DNA of 64,000 nt from Hyperoplus lanceolatus (GCA_026929865.2 CM049398.1:12688001-12752000), one strand, 5' to 3'. Positions 14,501-26,812 are shown, counted from the stretch's first letter. The notes: a model not told the origin generated them from the sequence alone. A program made the numbers and translations.

Positions 14501-16187
14501 ACATCATTTTAAGGGTGTTGCTAGTGTAATGGCAAATATTGCATATGATATATATCTTGGCTCAAATGTTAGAAACATTGTATTTATCTTGTATAGACTT
14601 ATAAGTGTAATGAGATATATTGCATGCTGTTTAATTCTAAACTGAAATGTAGATTCCTCAAATGTTTATCCAACAAACCACTCAGACAGGTGACAGGTCA
14701 CACCTCTTCTATTGTCTTATGCTCAGAACTCCCCCTGCTGTATCTTCAAACTGTCCCCCCCACTGCCCCCCCTCACATGACTGACTAATTGAGAGCATTG
14801 CATTTTTGTTATGGTGTACTGAAGCCATTGTTGTTGCCAGGATAAGACACCCGAGCCCTGTAATGTTCCTGTTCATTCTTCTCAGAAAGCCATTGCGGGG
14901 CTTCCTGGATCGGATGGACCTCCATGTTCTTACAGGATCCAAGAACATGAAGCCTCTGTTGTTTGATTAAATACTCTTTGCTTGATTATTACAGCCTTAT
15001 GATCTCATTTTCTCACTACATTTCAGTTTAGAATTAATCAACATGCAATATATCTCATTACGTTTATAAGTCTATACAAGATAAATACAATATTTCTTAT
15101 TGCAGATATAAGCATTCTAACATTTGAGTCTGTATATATATCATATGCATTATTTACCATTACACTATGATGGTTCAAAGGGTAAAGATAAGCGTCCTTT
15201 TTTCTAATTGTTTCTTGTCACCTGCTTGCACATGTTTGCCTTGATCATACAGTAATTATTTTATAAACACCAGTCAAGTTACCATTACACATTTCATGTT
15301 TGCTGTTTTTTGCCCTACATGCTAATCAAGAATTGATTTTTTTAAATGAATTTGTTCCTTTAAAAAGAGTGCTTTGGTTGCTTTTAGAGAGATAGCCTAC
15401 TTTTGAAAACTATTTAGTTTTTGCAAGCAAGCAAATATTTCTAATGTTTTGAGTCCCCATACTCTGCTTTCCCTCCTCCACCCCAAGTCCTTGTTCATAG
15501 CTGCTTTGCATTGCTGTCTCTGTCTATCATAACATGCTTGCAATCAGTGTGCAGGTCTTTATGTCACATGTAGCAGTAGTAACGTGTTCCCACACTGGAC
15601 ATGACCCTTCATGTTAACAACCAGGAGTTAAAATAACACGACTTTAGTGGCCTCCAGCCTCAGGCAAAACTGGACAGTTCTCATGCATTTTTCTCCAAGT
15701 GCGCAGCGTAATTTCTGAGCCGCATCAACAGGTGCCCGAGAGAATTTATGCGAATCAGACATCCAAACTGCATTTTTACGCTAAATTATCCGTGGCGCGC
15801 TACAATTGCGCACGAACTTAGTTTATTTGTGTGGTAAAACGGCATGCACGACGAGTTAAATCTTTACCTAATTAAAATTACTAACAACTTAATACAAAAA
15901 CATATTTGTTGAGTATATCCTATCTTGCTAAATAGTAGCGTAAACAAATAAAGATCCAGCAAGGCAATGCATAAGAAACGCACCAAGAGTTGCAGAATGT
16001 CGTCGCTTTTTAACAGTTAGCCTAAAGATGCAACCTTAACAAGTTTATTCTTAATTAATCTATTTGTTCGTCAACATCAGTTACATACCGGTGTCCCGAT
16101 CACTAAAGGCAGTGGAAGAAGGAGAAATGGAGTTGAGAAGAGGATAAGCTCATTCTTAACAGAGCGGAGATATTTGAAGAAGTCCAT
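5518..16187 (-). CDS. slc13a2/slc13a5: SLC13 family Na+/di- and tricarboxylate cotransporter, 12 coding exons
   Basis: Plasma-membrane cotransporter of the SLC13 (DASS) family, which couples Na+ to uptake of citrate or Krebs-cycle dicarboxylates. Exons, in transcript order: 16187-16089, 14374-14246, 14144-14008, 13730-13504, 13353-13173, 13076-12954, 12801-12589, 12232-12126, 12003-11882, 9132-8971, 7894-7757, 5643-5518. Every junction has AG/GT signals and compatible phase; the total is 1764 nt, or 587 residues plus stop, close to human SLC13A2 (592). Both family repeats show their substrate/Na+ motifs: [11 protein letters not shown] in exon 4 and TECTSNVAT in exon 10; [14 protein letters not shown] is in exon 9. 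The start [17 protein letters not shown] leads into the first hydrophobic segment. Exons 6-7 ([24 protein letters not shown]) look SLC13A2-like, while [22 protein letters not shown] and PWGIVLL look SLC13A5-like, so the paralogue is unsettled. No lesion is seen. A 36-kb transposon tower starts about 1 kb upstream. Confidence 0.93.
7254..7627. mobile_element. 374-bp MITE with 9-bp target duplication (intron 11)
   Basis: The element begins TAGCCTGG and ends CCAGGCTA, and is flanked by the 9-bp direct repeat TAATTCCAG (7245-7253 and 7628-7636). A second copy of exactly the same length lies inverted at 38681-39054 and differs at only about six positions by eye. The 9-bp duplication suggests a MULE-type transposase as the source; that is inference, since the element carries no transposase. 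Confidence 0.85.
10387..11515 (+). mobile_element. pogo/Tigger-like element with TA target site, inside the intron-9 hAT
   Basis: Near-perfect inverted ends GGGGAAGGTGGGGTGATTTG and its complement are flanked by TA. A plus-strand frame at 11136-11285 ([17 protein letters not shown], then acidic [12 protein letters not shown]) resembles the acidic tail of pogo/Tigger-type transposases. A related copy with the same tail lies inverted at 38464-39826. An L2-like LINE tail is embedded at 10786-11127. Family assignment is inferred from the TA site and the tail only. Confidence 0.6.
10786..11127 (-). mobile_element. 5'-truncated L2/CR1-like LINE 3' end
   Basis: Read on the minus strand this encodes the usual C-terminus of L2/CR1-type reverse transcriptase proteins (LWNQLPPDK, then a run of small basic residues across shifted frames), followed by a short 3' UTR and a tail of (TTAC)n at its 3' end. 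It lies inside the pogo-like element, and the same insertion is present in the copy at 39416-39750. Confidence 0.65.
12272..12490. repeat. LINE 3'-end-like fragment in intron 7
   Basis: A T-rich start (CAAGTCATCTTTATTGTCAA) followed by AT-rich sequence resembles the 3' end of a common fish retroposon in antisense. No coding part is present. It sits between exons 7 and 8 of the SLC13 gene. The family is not certain. Confidence 0.4.
14522..15167. repeat. fold-back element in intron 1
   Basis: Two long inverted arms, 14522-14652 and 15016-15167, pair over about 130 bases with scattered mismatches and enclose a 363-bp loop. The arms start TAGTGTAATGG and end CCATTACACTA. The loop has a different, less AT-rich composition and may itself be an insertion. 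I see no clear target duplication. A MITE or fold-back transposon is the likely origin. Confidence 0.65.
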
Positions 16188-17170
16188 CCTGAAGGGAAAC
16201 GGAGAAAAGAAGGCTTTTGCACCATGGATCGCGCTTTTGAGGCACAGGGGGAGGAGGAGGAGGGGGAGAGTCCCACTGCAAATAAAGGACGAGAGAGGGG
16301 GAGAGAAAGAAAGGAAGACGAATTACAACTAGAAAATGCATTTCCTGCTGAAAATGCGTGTGAATGCTGAAACAGCTTACGCTAAACTGGCTGAGTAGAA
16401 TTAAAAAGTTTAAAAATGTTTCTTTAGTAGGAAAGTAGTTGAAAAGTTGAATATATAGAGGTTTGGATAATTTTTTTTGCTGAAATTAGGAATAAGTTGA
16501 AAGACATGGATAAAAAACTTAAAACTGTGAAATAGTAATTGAATAGACTTGGAGCTAAATTACATTGATGGCTTGAATGTATATGAATCAGATAGGAATT
16601 ATGTTGAATATTTAAAAATGTCTAGATAAAATTATAATTGAAAGACATTAATTTTTTATGTGTGAAATAGGCTTTCAAAGAGCAGAGTGTTTACCCCATT
16701 TCAACTTTGTGTCTCCAAACTGTCTAATAAAGCGGAAAAAATAAGATTTTATTTAATTTTTTTATTAAAAAAAGTGAAATTGCCCTTTAATGGACAGAGT
16801 GAGTCACCAAGGTGAGTGTATGTCCTATTGAGGGTCTGTGATCAGGCAGAAATCCCACCTTTTAGAGGCCTCAGAGAGGTCATTTCATCCAAAACTTCAC
16901 CTCAGACCGCTACCTCTAACTAAAAGACCGTGAGTCTAACTGTCAAAATATTTTATTGTTAGAACCAGAAGAATCTGATGAATACACAGTGTGAACATTG
17001 TGTCTGTAATGTGAAGAATATGAGAACCAGAACATTTTAAAAGTGTGGTAGAGTCTGCCTTTCTCCAGAAATGTCCTGTCTCAGTTATCAAGGGAGTCTA
17101 GGCGGCAGTTGGTTGGACACCATTTAGCTTGGAAGCCCAAACCTCCCCTTGTGTAGGTCCGATTGCTTCA
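16188..17170 (-). promoter_or_regulatory. proximal 5' flank of the SLC13 gene
   Basis: The sequence just upstream of the start codon contains a G-rich polypurine run on the plus strand (about 16245-16310) and then A-rich sequence. No TATA box or transcription start can be fixed by eye. Its upstream limit is the target site of the 36-kb insertion at 17179, so distal control elements, if any, now lie beyond 53518. Confidence 0.35.
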
Positions 17171-17652
17171 GTAGTCACCAGAGGTGGAAAGAGTACAAAA
17201 ATATTCTACTCAAGTAAAAGTATGATTACTTGGATGAAATCTTACTTAAGTAAAAGTAAAAGTACTAGTCTAAAAATCTACTGAAGTAAAAGTGAAAAAG
17301 TAGCTGATTTAAAATGTAGCCTACTTAAAGTACAAGTTAGGCTACTAGTTACTTTTTAACAACGGGAGGGGGCAGGGGTCTCTTCTGTGTAGGGCATTAT
17401 ATATATACAAGGGGATATAAATCTCAAACTATACTCAACAAAAATATAAACGCAACACTTGTTTTTGCTCCCATTTTTCATGAGATGGACTTAAAGATCT
17501 AAAATTCAGGGGGACTTCCGGGTTACAGAGCATGGGGTAGGCACGATCGCTGATAGCTCCCACAAAATATTTCAGACCTAACTGATTAAACCCTATTCTC
17601 GTCGATTTTTTTGTGCTTGTGTTGCCGGTAACACTGATATTGTTTTGGAGAA

Positions 17653-19247
17653 ATGCCTGGAAGCAAGAAAAACGCAAAAAGAGATTCGGCAGAGTCAGAT
17701 ATGTCCTCGGACAGCGTGGTTAGCATGGACATTGGTGCTAGCTCAATGGCTTCCATTCCGGGTCTGCTTGAACAGCACAGAGCAGGATAGCCGCCGAGTT
17801 TAAATCAGCTTTCGCCAGCATGGACGCTAAGCTGGACAGCATCCAGGCAGGGGAAACGTATAACCGATCTCGAGGATAATGCAGAAACTGTTTGCGGACG
17901 CCTGGAGCAACTTGAGGCTACGTCCTCCTCACTGCAGGAAGATAACAAGCTGTTGAAAGCTAAACTGTCGGATTTGGAAGGGAGGAGCAGGAGACAGAAC
18001 GTTCGTATCGTGGGCTTACCAGAATCACTTGAGGGTGCGCGCCCCACCGCCTTTTTCTCTGAGCTCCTCGTTGAGGTGTTTGGTGGTCAAGTACTCCCTT
18101 CTCCCCCGGAGCTGGACAGGGCTCACCGCACTCTGGCACCCAAACCGGGCCCGCATGAGAGGCCGAGATTCGTCGTTATCCGCTTTCACCGATACCAGAC
18201 GCCTCGTTTCCACATACGTACCGTGTCCGTTTTACGGAGGTTGCTTCTAGTGTCCAACGGAAAGAAATCTCAAGAGAGTCTGGGCGTCCGTGTCTCTGGC
18301 GATGCCGCAGCGATCGCGGGCACTCGTGACTTGTGTCATTAATAAATCTGATTGTATTTCATATCAAAAGGACACATATGATGACTGTATTTAATATCAA
18401 ACTGATAAAAAACTATCCAACTGTATACAGTGTATCACGTATATAAAGTATTTAATATTTTAGCAGAATAACATTCACTCTGATTCACAAAGTGTTCAAA
18501 CTATATGAACAAGTACTTTTTAATCATCAAACTGACTTGACAATCAACATTAACTGAGTGGAAGGACATCACATGTAAGCTAACCTAGCAAAACTTCCAT
18601 ACGGTCTGTCCGTAATCCAAGTAAAAAGTTAAATTATTTACGGATACCGGACAGAAATATTACGGAGGGGAGGAGTTTCGGAGGCAAACGGACATTACGG
18701 AGAATCACATAGGAATGAACTGACAATCAAAAGCAAGCGAGCTAGCAAAACTTTCATACGGTATCTCCGTAAAACCACGGCGAAAGTTAAATTTTTTGAA
18801 CGTATATTACGGACATGCCGGACAGAAATATTACGGAGGGGAGGAGTTTCGGACGCAAAACGGACATTACGGAGACTCCCATAGGAATGAATGGACTTTC
18901 GGTCGGAGACGGTTGGATCGCATACGAGAATGTACGTATGTGGAAACGAGGCGTGAATGGTCGGATCCTTTTGGATTGCATACGAGAATGTACGTATGTG
19001 GAAACGAGGCGAGACCTGATCATGACGGAGGCACGTAAACAGGGCGAGCTGGAGTACCACGGCCACAAGCTCTGGTTACGAGGACTACAGCGCGGAGGTC
19101 GTGAAGCAGCGGGCTGAATACAAACGGGTCATGGCTGAGCTTTATCAGCGCGGTCTCCGCCCCTCTCTCCTCTTCCCTGCGAGGCTTCGCATTACTCTCC
19201 AGAGCGGCGAGAGAAAGTGGCTGCGGTCTGTCTCTGAAGCATCTAAC
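17653..19247 (+). pseudogene. LINE ORF1 (L1-type RNA-binding chaperone), interrupted
   Basis: Starts MPGSKKNAKRDSAESDMSSD, then a heptad-rich stretch (AETVCGRLEQLEATSSSLQ) typical of the trimerising coiled coil, then RSRRQNVRIVGLPESLEG and ELDRAHRTLAPKPGP of the L1 RRM region, and, beyond an insertion, RQGELEYHG-type sequence, QRAEYKRVMAELYQRGLRPS, and a C-terminal domain ending SVSEASN. At least two frameshifts lie near 17785 and 17855, and an 806-bp element splits the RRM region at 18203. ORF1 proteins coat LINE RNA; this copy cannot be translated whole. Confidence 0.8.
18203..19008. mobile_element. small inverted-repeat element inside LINE ORF1
   Basis: Ends CTCGTTTCCACATACGTAC and GTACGTATGTGGAAACGAG are near-perfect inverted repeats; the flanks suggest a 2-bp duplication, GC (18201-18202, 19009-19010). 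Removing it restores the ORF1 reading ...RYQTRDLI.... It contains a tandem duplication of about 160-180 bp (18597-18720 against 18757-18896) and a doubled right end (18918-18952 against 18974-19008). It has no coding capacity; the superfamily is not known to me. Confidence 0.7.
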
Positions 19248-20357
19248 TAACTAGGCCTACTTATCTACACTGGGTGTGAGTCCGTAGTAAATACGATTGC
19301 CTGCTGTGAGTATACAATGTGGACAAATGCTCTTTTCATATCCCCAGCCAAACTCTCAGACTGATGGTACTATACGCAATTTTATTTTTATTTTTAATGA
19401 GTAAAGTAGCTGGGTGAACGTGACATTTTTGTTGCTTGTCATTTTGACGTATTGTCTAGCTCACTCGCTTTTTTTATTTTTTTATTTTGTATCTCTATTT
19501 TAAAACGGCTAGATAAGCGTGTCTGTTCTTTATTTTTATTTTTTTGCCATTTGGACAGATTGTCTAACTCACGCCTTGTTCTTTTTTTTTGTATTTGGAA
19601 TTTGTTGGTTGAGCACGGTATGCTTGTTCAGTGTGTTGTCATTTTGACAGTTTGCTGGATTGTTCATAGTGTTACTAGCAGTGTGGGAAGCTAGCATAGG
19701 CTAGAAAGTTAAAGCGCGTATTGGAAGTTAAAAATATTCCTAGATGTATACATAATCTATTATGGACATCTCCATTGAAAAATAATGTGCAGGATTTTTT
19801 TTGTTTTTCAAAACATAAGAATGTTTATTCCGAGATCAAAGTGGCTGTTTTGAGCTAAGCTCCTACAAAGTTCTTTTTTTTAACCCCCTACGTCAAACGC
19901 GTCATATTACGTAGCAAGGGGACGCTGACCGAACGTGAATGCATCTACGTGCAGGTGTGAGTACCAGATCTGCACGGGCTGCCAGATCTGCACGGGGTCC
20001 TAGATGCGTGATGATGACGCACTTCCTGTAAACGGTGTCTTTTAAATGCGCATGCGCTATTTTAAATGCGCATGCGCTATGGTTATCCGGATATCCCGCT
20101 ATCTCTCCCGCTCGGATATGTCCATGGATATATCCCGTCTTACTTTTTTCTTCTACCATTAGTCATCTGTTAGTCTTTATTAACGTTGCATGTCCTTAGT
20201 CCAGAACCTTAAACTTTGAAAAAATAAATGTTACTATTTGCTGAATGTTATAGCAGCACTAACAGGACAGTATATTTACATATTTTACTTTAACATGGTG
20301 TATATTCATAATGGGGACAAACTCAATGTTTTTCTAACGGCCTATATGTTAGGGAAG

Positions 20358-22346
20358 CAGTGTTGGGCAAGTTACTTCAAAAGCGTAATGCGGTATTTAT
20401 TACTTATTACTGGCATTTCAAAGTAGTTAGTTACATTACAATATTACTGTCTTTGAATTGTAAGGCATTACACTACTTTTACATTACTTTTGCATTACTT
20501 TCACCAAAATAACATGAAATATGGATTTGGTGTTCTCAATAGATCTTCTTGTGTTCAATGCAGCTCACACAAGTAGGCCTATGCTATATAATATAATGGT
20601 CACAGTTATGGCTCATGGTGCAATACATTTTATAATAGAAATACTGTATCTTTAGGTATTTATTTAGCCTATATTAATATCAATAGAGCTAGAGCCTACT
20701 ACTGTAGATTGAAAAAGTAAATTGAGCCTCAAAGATTTGTTTCTTGCGTTCTGGCGACTTAAAAGCACAAACAAGTTGTTCACATCATCATCAACTTTTG
20801 CCTTTTTTAGTTGTTCCAAAGAATCTGCCTTATCATCTTGCCATCTAATCTAAATGATAACAGCCCATTATGTTTGTTTATCGTCTCTCTTGCGTGACAT
20901 TTTATAATAACAATAGTAGCCTTAATATATCTCCTTTGCTAATTCAAAGCATCCACTCATTATGTTGGGAGTCGATGTGTGTGTCAGAGGCATGAATCGA
21001 CAAAGCGATCAACTCTTATTGTGACTTTTTTGCTGCAGCACTTGTAGTGCTGAGGAGAGCTTGCCAACTGCGCTGTCCTTTACGCACCATCATTGCCGCC
21101 GTTATGTTAAGATTTCATAATTTGCATCAAAGCAAACCCTTTAGGCGCCGGGTTTTATTTTTAAAAATACTAGATTTTGACACTTAAATTTCAGAAGGCT
21201 CTGGATTGAATGTGGTTTGAGATAGAGACAAAGTGTAAATGAGACAAATATTGAGAATGACCTAAAGCTTTTCTGGGGAGTAAATTTTCCCATCTAATTA
21301 GCATATTATGACGTCATATGGTGGCGGCCATGTTGTAGGCTATTATGTAATTTCCATGAAATACCTGATATTTTGAAAGAGAGTTGAAATTATTTAATCA
21401 GATTCACCCCTCCATCCATTTGTAATGATGTCCACTTTGTTGTAAGCCAACAGTTGCAAACTAGAACTAGAACTACACCACAAAACTCATGTAAACAGTA
21501 GGCGTTTTTTATGATTTTTTTTACCCACCACCATTTTTGTTTCCTTTTTTCTTCTATTCTGCATTATTACTATTTTCATCATTATTATCATTATAATATG
21601 ATAATATTAATATATATATAATGCTGCGTCGCATGGCTGCACCACTGCTGCGCATGGACGCACCGTGACCGGGGCCGTAGAAAGAGTGAACACCAACTCC
21701 CTACTCGTCAACTTTTTGCTTGCCATATCTCTAAATAACTCCTAAATCCAGCAATACCGCTTCAGCATAAATAGCTTCGTGGCACACTATCTCCGATTTC
21801 GCACCTAACAACAGCGCGATTCATTTGCAGCCTGGACGCGGAGGTGTGTCACCTCTCTGCTCTGACAGCAGGCAGGGACTTGCTCCGAGGGGCTGCTCCG
21901 AGACTGACCGCCTCCAAGTGCTCTTAGACGGGGAGGGACTCGCGGCAGCACCCGCTGCTCGTTGAGCACAGAGTGTGTGCTTTCACGTCAGAGTCTCCAA
22001 ACACCACAAAAGTTTTCAATAACTTGGGCAGTGAGACGGAAGCCAGTAGGCTAGCGCATCTTTGGAATCAATTGTAGCAGCAAATCGAGTTTTCTTCTCC
22101 TCTAGCAGTAACATTAGCGTGTTTTTTTTCTCCCCTGCGAAACTCGCGGTGTTGGCCAATTTGTATAAAAACAACAAACCAGTCAATTTCGGGTTTAAAA
22201 TGCATTGTAACGCACGTTTCTGAGCTATGTACCGCGTTACATATTACCATTGTTTTTGCTGTAATGCCTTACATTACCGCGTTACAGCAAAACGTAATGC
22301 ATTACAGTAATGCATTACTTCCTGTAGCGCGTTACTCCCAACACTG
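20358..22346. mobile_element. hAT element, 1989 bp, non-autonomous
   Basis: Ends CAGTGTTGGGCAAGTTAC and CGTTACTCCCAACACTG with flanking 8-bp duplication TAGGGAAG (20350-20357, 22347-22354). Subterminal stretches contain many ATTAC/GTAAT motifs, as in the common fish hAT family with these ends. I see no transposase frame. Confidence 0.88.
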
Positions 22347-22398
22347 TAGGGAAGTATGGGGATTGGAACGTGAACATCTCTTTAACACTTTGTTTCCT

Positions 22399-22462
22399 GT
22401 CTGTTATCAGGACCCCATCGTGCAGCCCATCCTGGACCCCATCAATCATGAAAATAAATAAT
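22399..22462 (+). other. exon-like segment with acceptor and polyadenylation signal
   Basis: A good acceptor (TTTCCTGTCTGTTATCAG) is followed by the short frame DPIVQPILDPINHENK, a stop and overlapping AATAAA motifs. It looks like the last exon of a transposon-borne transcript on the plus strand, with its upstream part cut by the hAT at 20358. I do not recognise the peptide. Confidence 0.3.
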
Positions 22463-24089
22463 AAAAAGAATTAATGAGAATTAAGATTCAACACTGGCTT
22501 TATTCAACATCTAGATGTTTCAAACAAAAGTTGTTATACAAAAATGTATTGTTTTAATGTGATCAACTAGAAGAGCTTCATGATATCTATTATTCCAAAA
22601 GTGTACCCTATTCACCTGCTGTGTCACACATTAAGTGAACTATTCCCATTGAGAAATGTTCTGCAGAGACTCACTGTAAATAGTAGGCTAGTTTGCTGTT
22701 TGGACAGTCGATGGACACTACAAAAGGTGGTATATGTGGTTGAATAAGAAAAATACAAATCAGATTAAACAAAATCTGATGTACTTTTTATTTTATTTAA
22801 TGAAGGTTGAATGAATGAATCTATTTATCAGTGATGCAAGACACTACAAATGCTCCAGGGGCTGGAAATTGTACATCAGAGCCACCTTTACATTTTTTAA
22901 CTGATAAATATCATTATGAAACTCTCATTATACACATTGTTTTTCAGTGTGATGTAAAATAACAGTGAACCCAGGGGATAGTTGTTCTTTTAATAAAATA
23001 TTATTTCTTAAAATACATGCTAGAGTACATTAAACTAAAATACTCATTTAATGTTTAAAGTATTATTGAATAAATGTTTAATTTAGCACTCAAACAGGGT
23101 TCAAACCGGGGGTTAAACCTTGCTAAACTATAAATTCGTATAAAATAAAATGTAATTTAACCTTAATAATGAGAGATGACTACTATAAGCCAAACGTAAC
23201 AACTCATTTTAAACCTTGCAGAACAATAAATAAATCTATCACTCTATGGAGCCTACTGGCTAAGCTATCAGCTAGCGCGATCTTTTACATGTTGTTTGAG
23301 TTTCACACAGATAGTATATAAACTATCTATAGTTAGCTTACTCGCTAAGCTATCGCACCATCAGCTATCGCGATCTTTTCAAATGTTGTGTATGTCCACA
23401 TTGCTTTGCCGTAGCGTAGCGGTATCTATGGTGACAACGTCAAGTGTTGATACGTCATCAGTAGGCGCAGGACCCCGTGCAGATCTGGCGAGAAGGGTCT
23501 AGATGCAGCCGCTTCCGCCTACCAGTGCAGCTCGGCCAAACATGCCAAACACGCCCATATCTGCCAAAAACGCCCATATCGGCCAAAAACGCCTACAGCT
23601 CGTGCGCATGCGTAACGCTACAGAACTAATTCAAGCCCGCAGCTCAGTCCCATTGTTGCTTACTTAGCGATGTTGTCGCTATATTTACCGACTTTTCAGA
23701 CACCTCTGGCGACGTTTTCTTCAAAAAAGCGACCAGAGACAAATCTAGCTACTTTTTCTGGTGTTATTGGCGACTTTTTCGCTCAAGTATCGCTCTTTAC
23801 TCTAATCAACGATCAGCGGGTGCCTCCCCTGCCTGTCCCCCTTCCTAGAGCACTGACAGGCGGCAGAGTCCTCGCGCAGCAGTCCCTCGCAGCTGCGGAC
23901 AGAGCAGGAGATACACACCTCTCTGCTCTAGTGTTCCTTTAGCATCCCTATTAGCAGTTGTAGTACCCCTCTTTTAAAGTCTATGAGTAGTGCAATTCAA
24001 AATGTTATGCAGTGCTTATTGAAACTGTGAGCATGTATGATTACTGCTAGACTTAACATTATCACGTCGGTTTTCTATGCAATTGTTTG

Positions 24090-24310
24090 ATTCAATTTTA
24101 TTTCAGACATATCAAAAAAAGACATTAAAAGCATGAAAATACAATAAAAAATATGTTCAAATGATTTCACAAATAAAAATAAACAAAAAAAAACAAAAAA
24201 TAAACAAATAACATATTGAATTGATATGCCTGAAAAGGAGTAGGAAGAAGTATAAACTTATTTGATCCAACCCCTTTTCCACAGCTCAATAACTTTATAA
24301 TAATTTTTTA

Positions 24311-24341
<31 letters not shown>

Positions 24342-25132
24342 TTCATATTTATACAATCCATATATCCATATATACTCGACACCATTGCAAATGAGGGCCA
24401 CCCCTCAATTGGTCTCCTGAGGATAAACAAAAATCAAACGAAAAATGAAATGAAATATCCACTATACATCCATACAAAAATACATCCATCCACCATATGC
24501 ATCAACACAATTCATATGTCCATATCTCCATATTTGTACAACTCACATATCCATATCCACACATACATACTTTCCGTCTTAAATCTCTCCCTTATCCCTG
24601 TTAAAAATCATTGCTTTGAATTTTTTTTTGAACTGAATCATGTTTGGACATTGCTTTAGCTCCGTGCTCATACCATTCCACAGTTTCACACCACCAATTG
24701 AGATGCAATGACATTTTAAAGTCATGCGTGCAGCCAGTGTCTTAAAGTTTAACTGTTCCCTCAAATTGTAACCCCCCTCTCTGTCAAAAAAAAGTTTTTG
24801 AATGTTACCTGGTAGCAGTTTGTTTCTAGCTTTGAACATGATTTGTGTAACTTGATATTCAACCAGGTCCTTGAACTTTATGATGCGGGAAAAAAGAGGA
24901 GGTTGGTGTGATCATAATATCCAGCTTTATTGATTATTCTTATGGCTCGTTTTTGAAGTGTGACTAGTGGTTGCAGTGAGCTTTTGTAAGTGGTCCCCCA
25001 GACCTCCACACAGTAATTTAAATAAGGTAAGATCATTGGGCAGTAAAGAATATGCAATGATTTGTGATCCAATATATGCTTTCCTTTACCCAGGACTGAG
25101 ATGCTTCGTGAAAGTTTAGATTTAACAGTTAT
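24090..25132 (-). mobile_element. 5'-truncated LINE fragment (jockey/CR1/L2-like RT C-terminus)
   Basis: On the minus strand two frames encode the C-terminal third of a non-LTR reverse transcriptase protein: ILPYLNYCVEVWGTTYKSS, LQKRAIRIINKAGYYDHTN, then MFKARNKLLPGNIQKLFF and KLWNGMSTELKQCPN. At least one frameshift, near 24880, separates them. A 3' UTR with (ATT)n at 24314-24341 and an A/T-rich tail follows towards 24090. The N-terminal domains are missing. Confidence 0.75.
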
Positions 25133-26339
25133 GTGACTGTATAAAAAGTAAATAGCCTTCAGTCGCTAATAATATTATAAGAGACTGAAGTATTATTAAA
25201 TTATAATAATGTTATATATAGGCTACATATTTATATAAGTATTATTAATATTACATCTCACATGCTTTTCCATACTGATTGTATGTGCATAATGCACTTT
25301 TTTTGTAAAGTGTCTAAGTATCTTAAAAAAAAAATATTATTTTGATGAACTGTTCTGCTTTTGTTGTTGTGTAGTCAGACACTTTCCCAGGTTCTTAAAT
25401 GATGGACTTCAATGACAAAAATATTCAAATAGTTTATTTACAGACAAAAAAATTATGAATATATTTTCTCAACAATGATATGAAAATGAGTTTTGTTTTA
25501 AAAATATGTTGAAACATTGCACTTTGTGGGAAATCATCAAATGCAAAGTGTAGCAAAAACAGACAAGAAGTTTTTGACACTGAATATGGCAGACCCATTG
25601 GTCAGTGACATCTTTGATTTGATATGAATTGCAGGCTCTCTGGGACAAAAAAAACCTTCGTTATCAGAAAATACACAATATATTAAATAAAGGCAGCCCC
25701 CAAACCTGCGGACAACCACCTTGGCAACCCAGCAAGTACTGTTTAATTGTGATTACTACACGTATGGAAGAGCTGGAGCTTTTTGAAAAAGCCCACTAAA
25801 TATGTTCAGATGTATAGCTCTGAGACTCGCTATGTGGAACAGAAGCAGAGTCTCTCATGAGGCTCATTGCAATCAAACAAATATAACTGCCCTTAATCCA
25901 TTTCTTCTGACTGAAAGGTATTTTTCAAGAGGGTCATGGCCGACACACAGCAGTGCAGTAAAGCATACACATTAACACAAGGTACACAGAAACATAAAAC
26001 TAAAACTAAAAAGAATGATGTGCGAAAACACAGCATGTAGGCTGTGTATCAACATCAGATTTTTGTTCAGCGCTCAGACAGTACGGACAGGTAGCATATT
26101 GTGAGGAGATATTCATAGATTTTGACAAAATGTTGTACAAAGTTCATGTGCACCTAAAAATAGAGAAACACTTAATTACACTGATGTATTTGAGGGGACT
26201 GAGTCGCTAGTTTAGCCTTTAAGTCTACACAAATACAATGACATCTTGTTTATGTATTATAAAGTATGTAACTACCAACAAAGCACCATTGAAGGACGTG
26301 CAGGTGTGACAACTTAATTTCTTTAGGCAGCTGATTTGG

Positions 26340-26812
26340 CTATGGAGACCCAGACCATTTTGTTGATGCAAAGCTCCAAAATGTCATCAGGTGTTCGTAG
26401 CTTGCAAATCTATTCACAAAAGACACATCACATAAAAATCATGTTAGTCATTAATTAACATAGTCAAATAAATTATACATTGCCACCAAAGTAATGTTAA
26501 CAGTAACACCTAACCTGTTACCTCATATGCTGACCAGATGCCAGTCTAATTTAATACAAACAAACACGTTAATAATTTTTATCATATACTAAATTATCAT
26601 TCAGATAAGACTTATAAAGAAGCTATTTGGACTGTAACGTTAAGCTATTTTCTAACCAACAAAATCCTTTGAATAACACAAACATAACATTAGGTAACGA
26701 AGTAGGCGAATAAAACATTTGTATTGACTTACCTGATATAGAAGAGCAGGGGGGTGTCTGTTTCAGTCCCAGCTGACTGTTGTAATCCATACTCTCGCTG
26801 GAGACGTAACTC
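26340..26812 (-). pseudogene. two exon fragments of an ISL2EU/THAP-type DDE transposase
   Basis: Exon 26812-26733 (80 nt, acceptor GTACAG, donor GTAAGT) encodes ELRLQREYGLQQSAGTETD then TPLLFYIR. Exon 26409-26340 continues in phase with FASYEHLMTFWSFAST and stops. The run FYxxFxSYxxLMxFW is what I recall just before the catalytic region of ISL2EU-type transposases found in fish. The DDE core is not found downstream; only short unassigned frames occur near 25540-25740. It is a remnant of the element bounded by the inverted arms at 23.5 and 27.1 kb. The family call comes from one motif. Confidence 0.4.
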
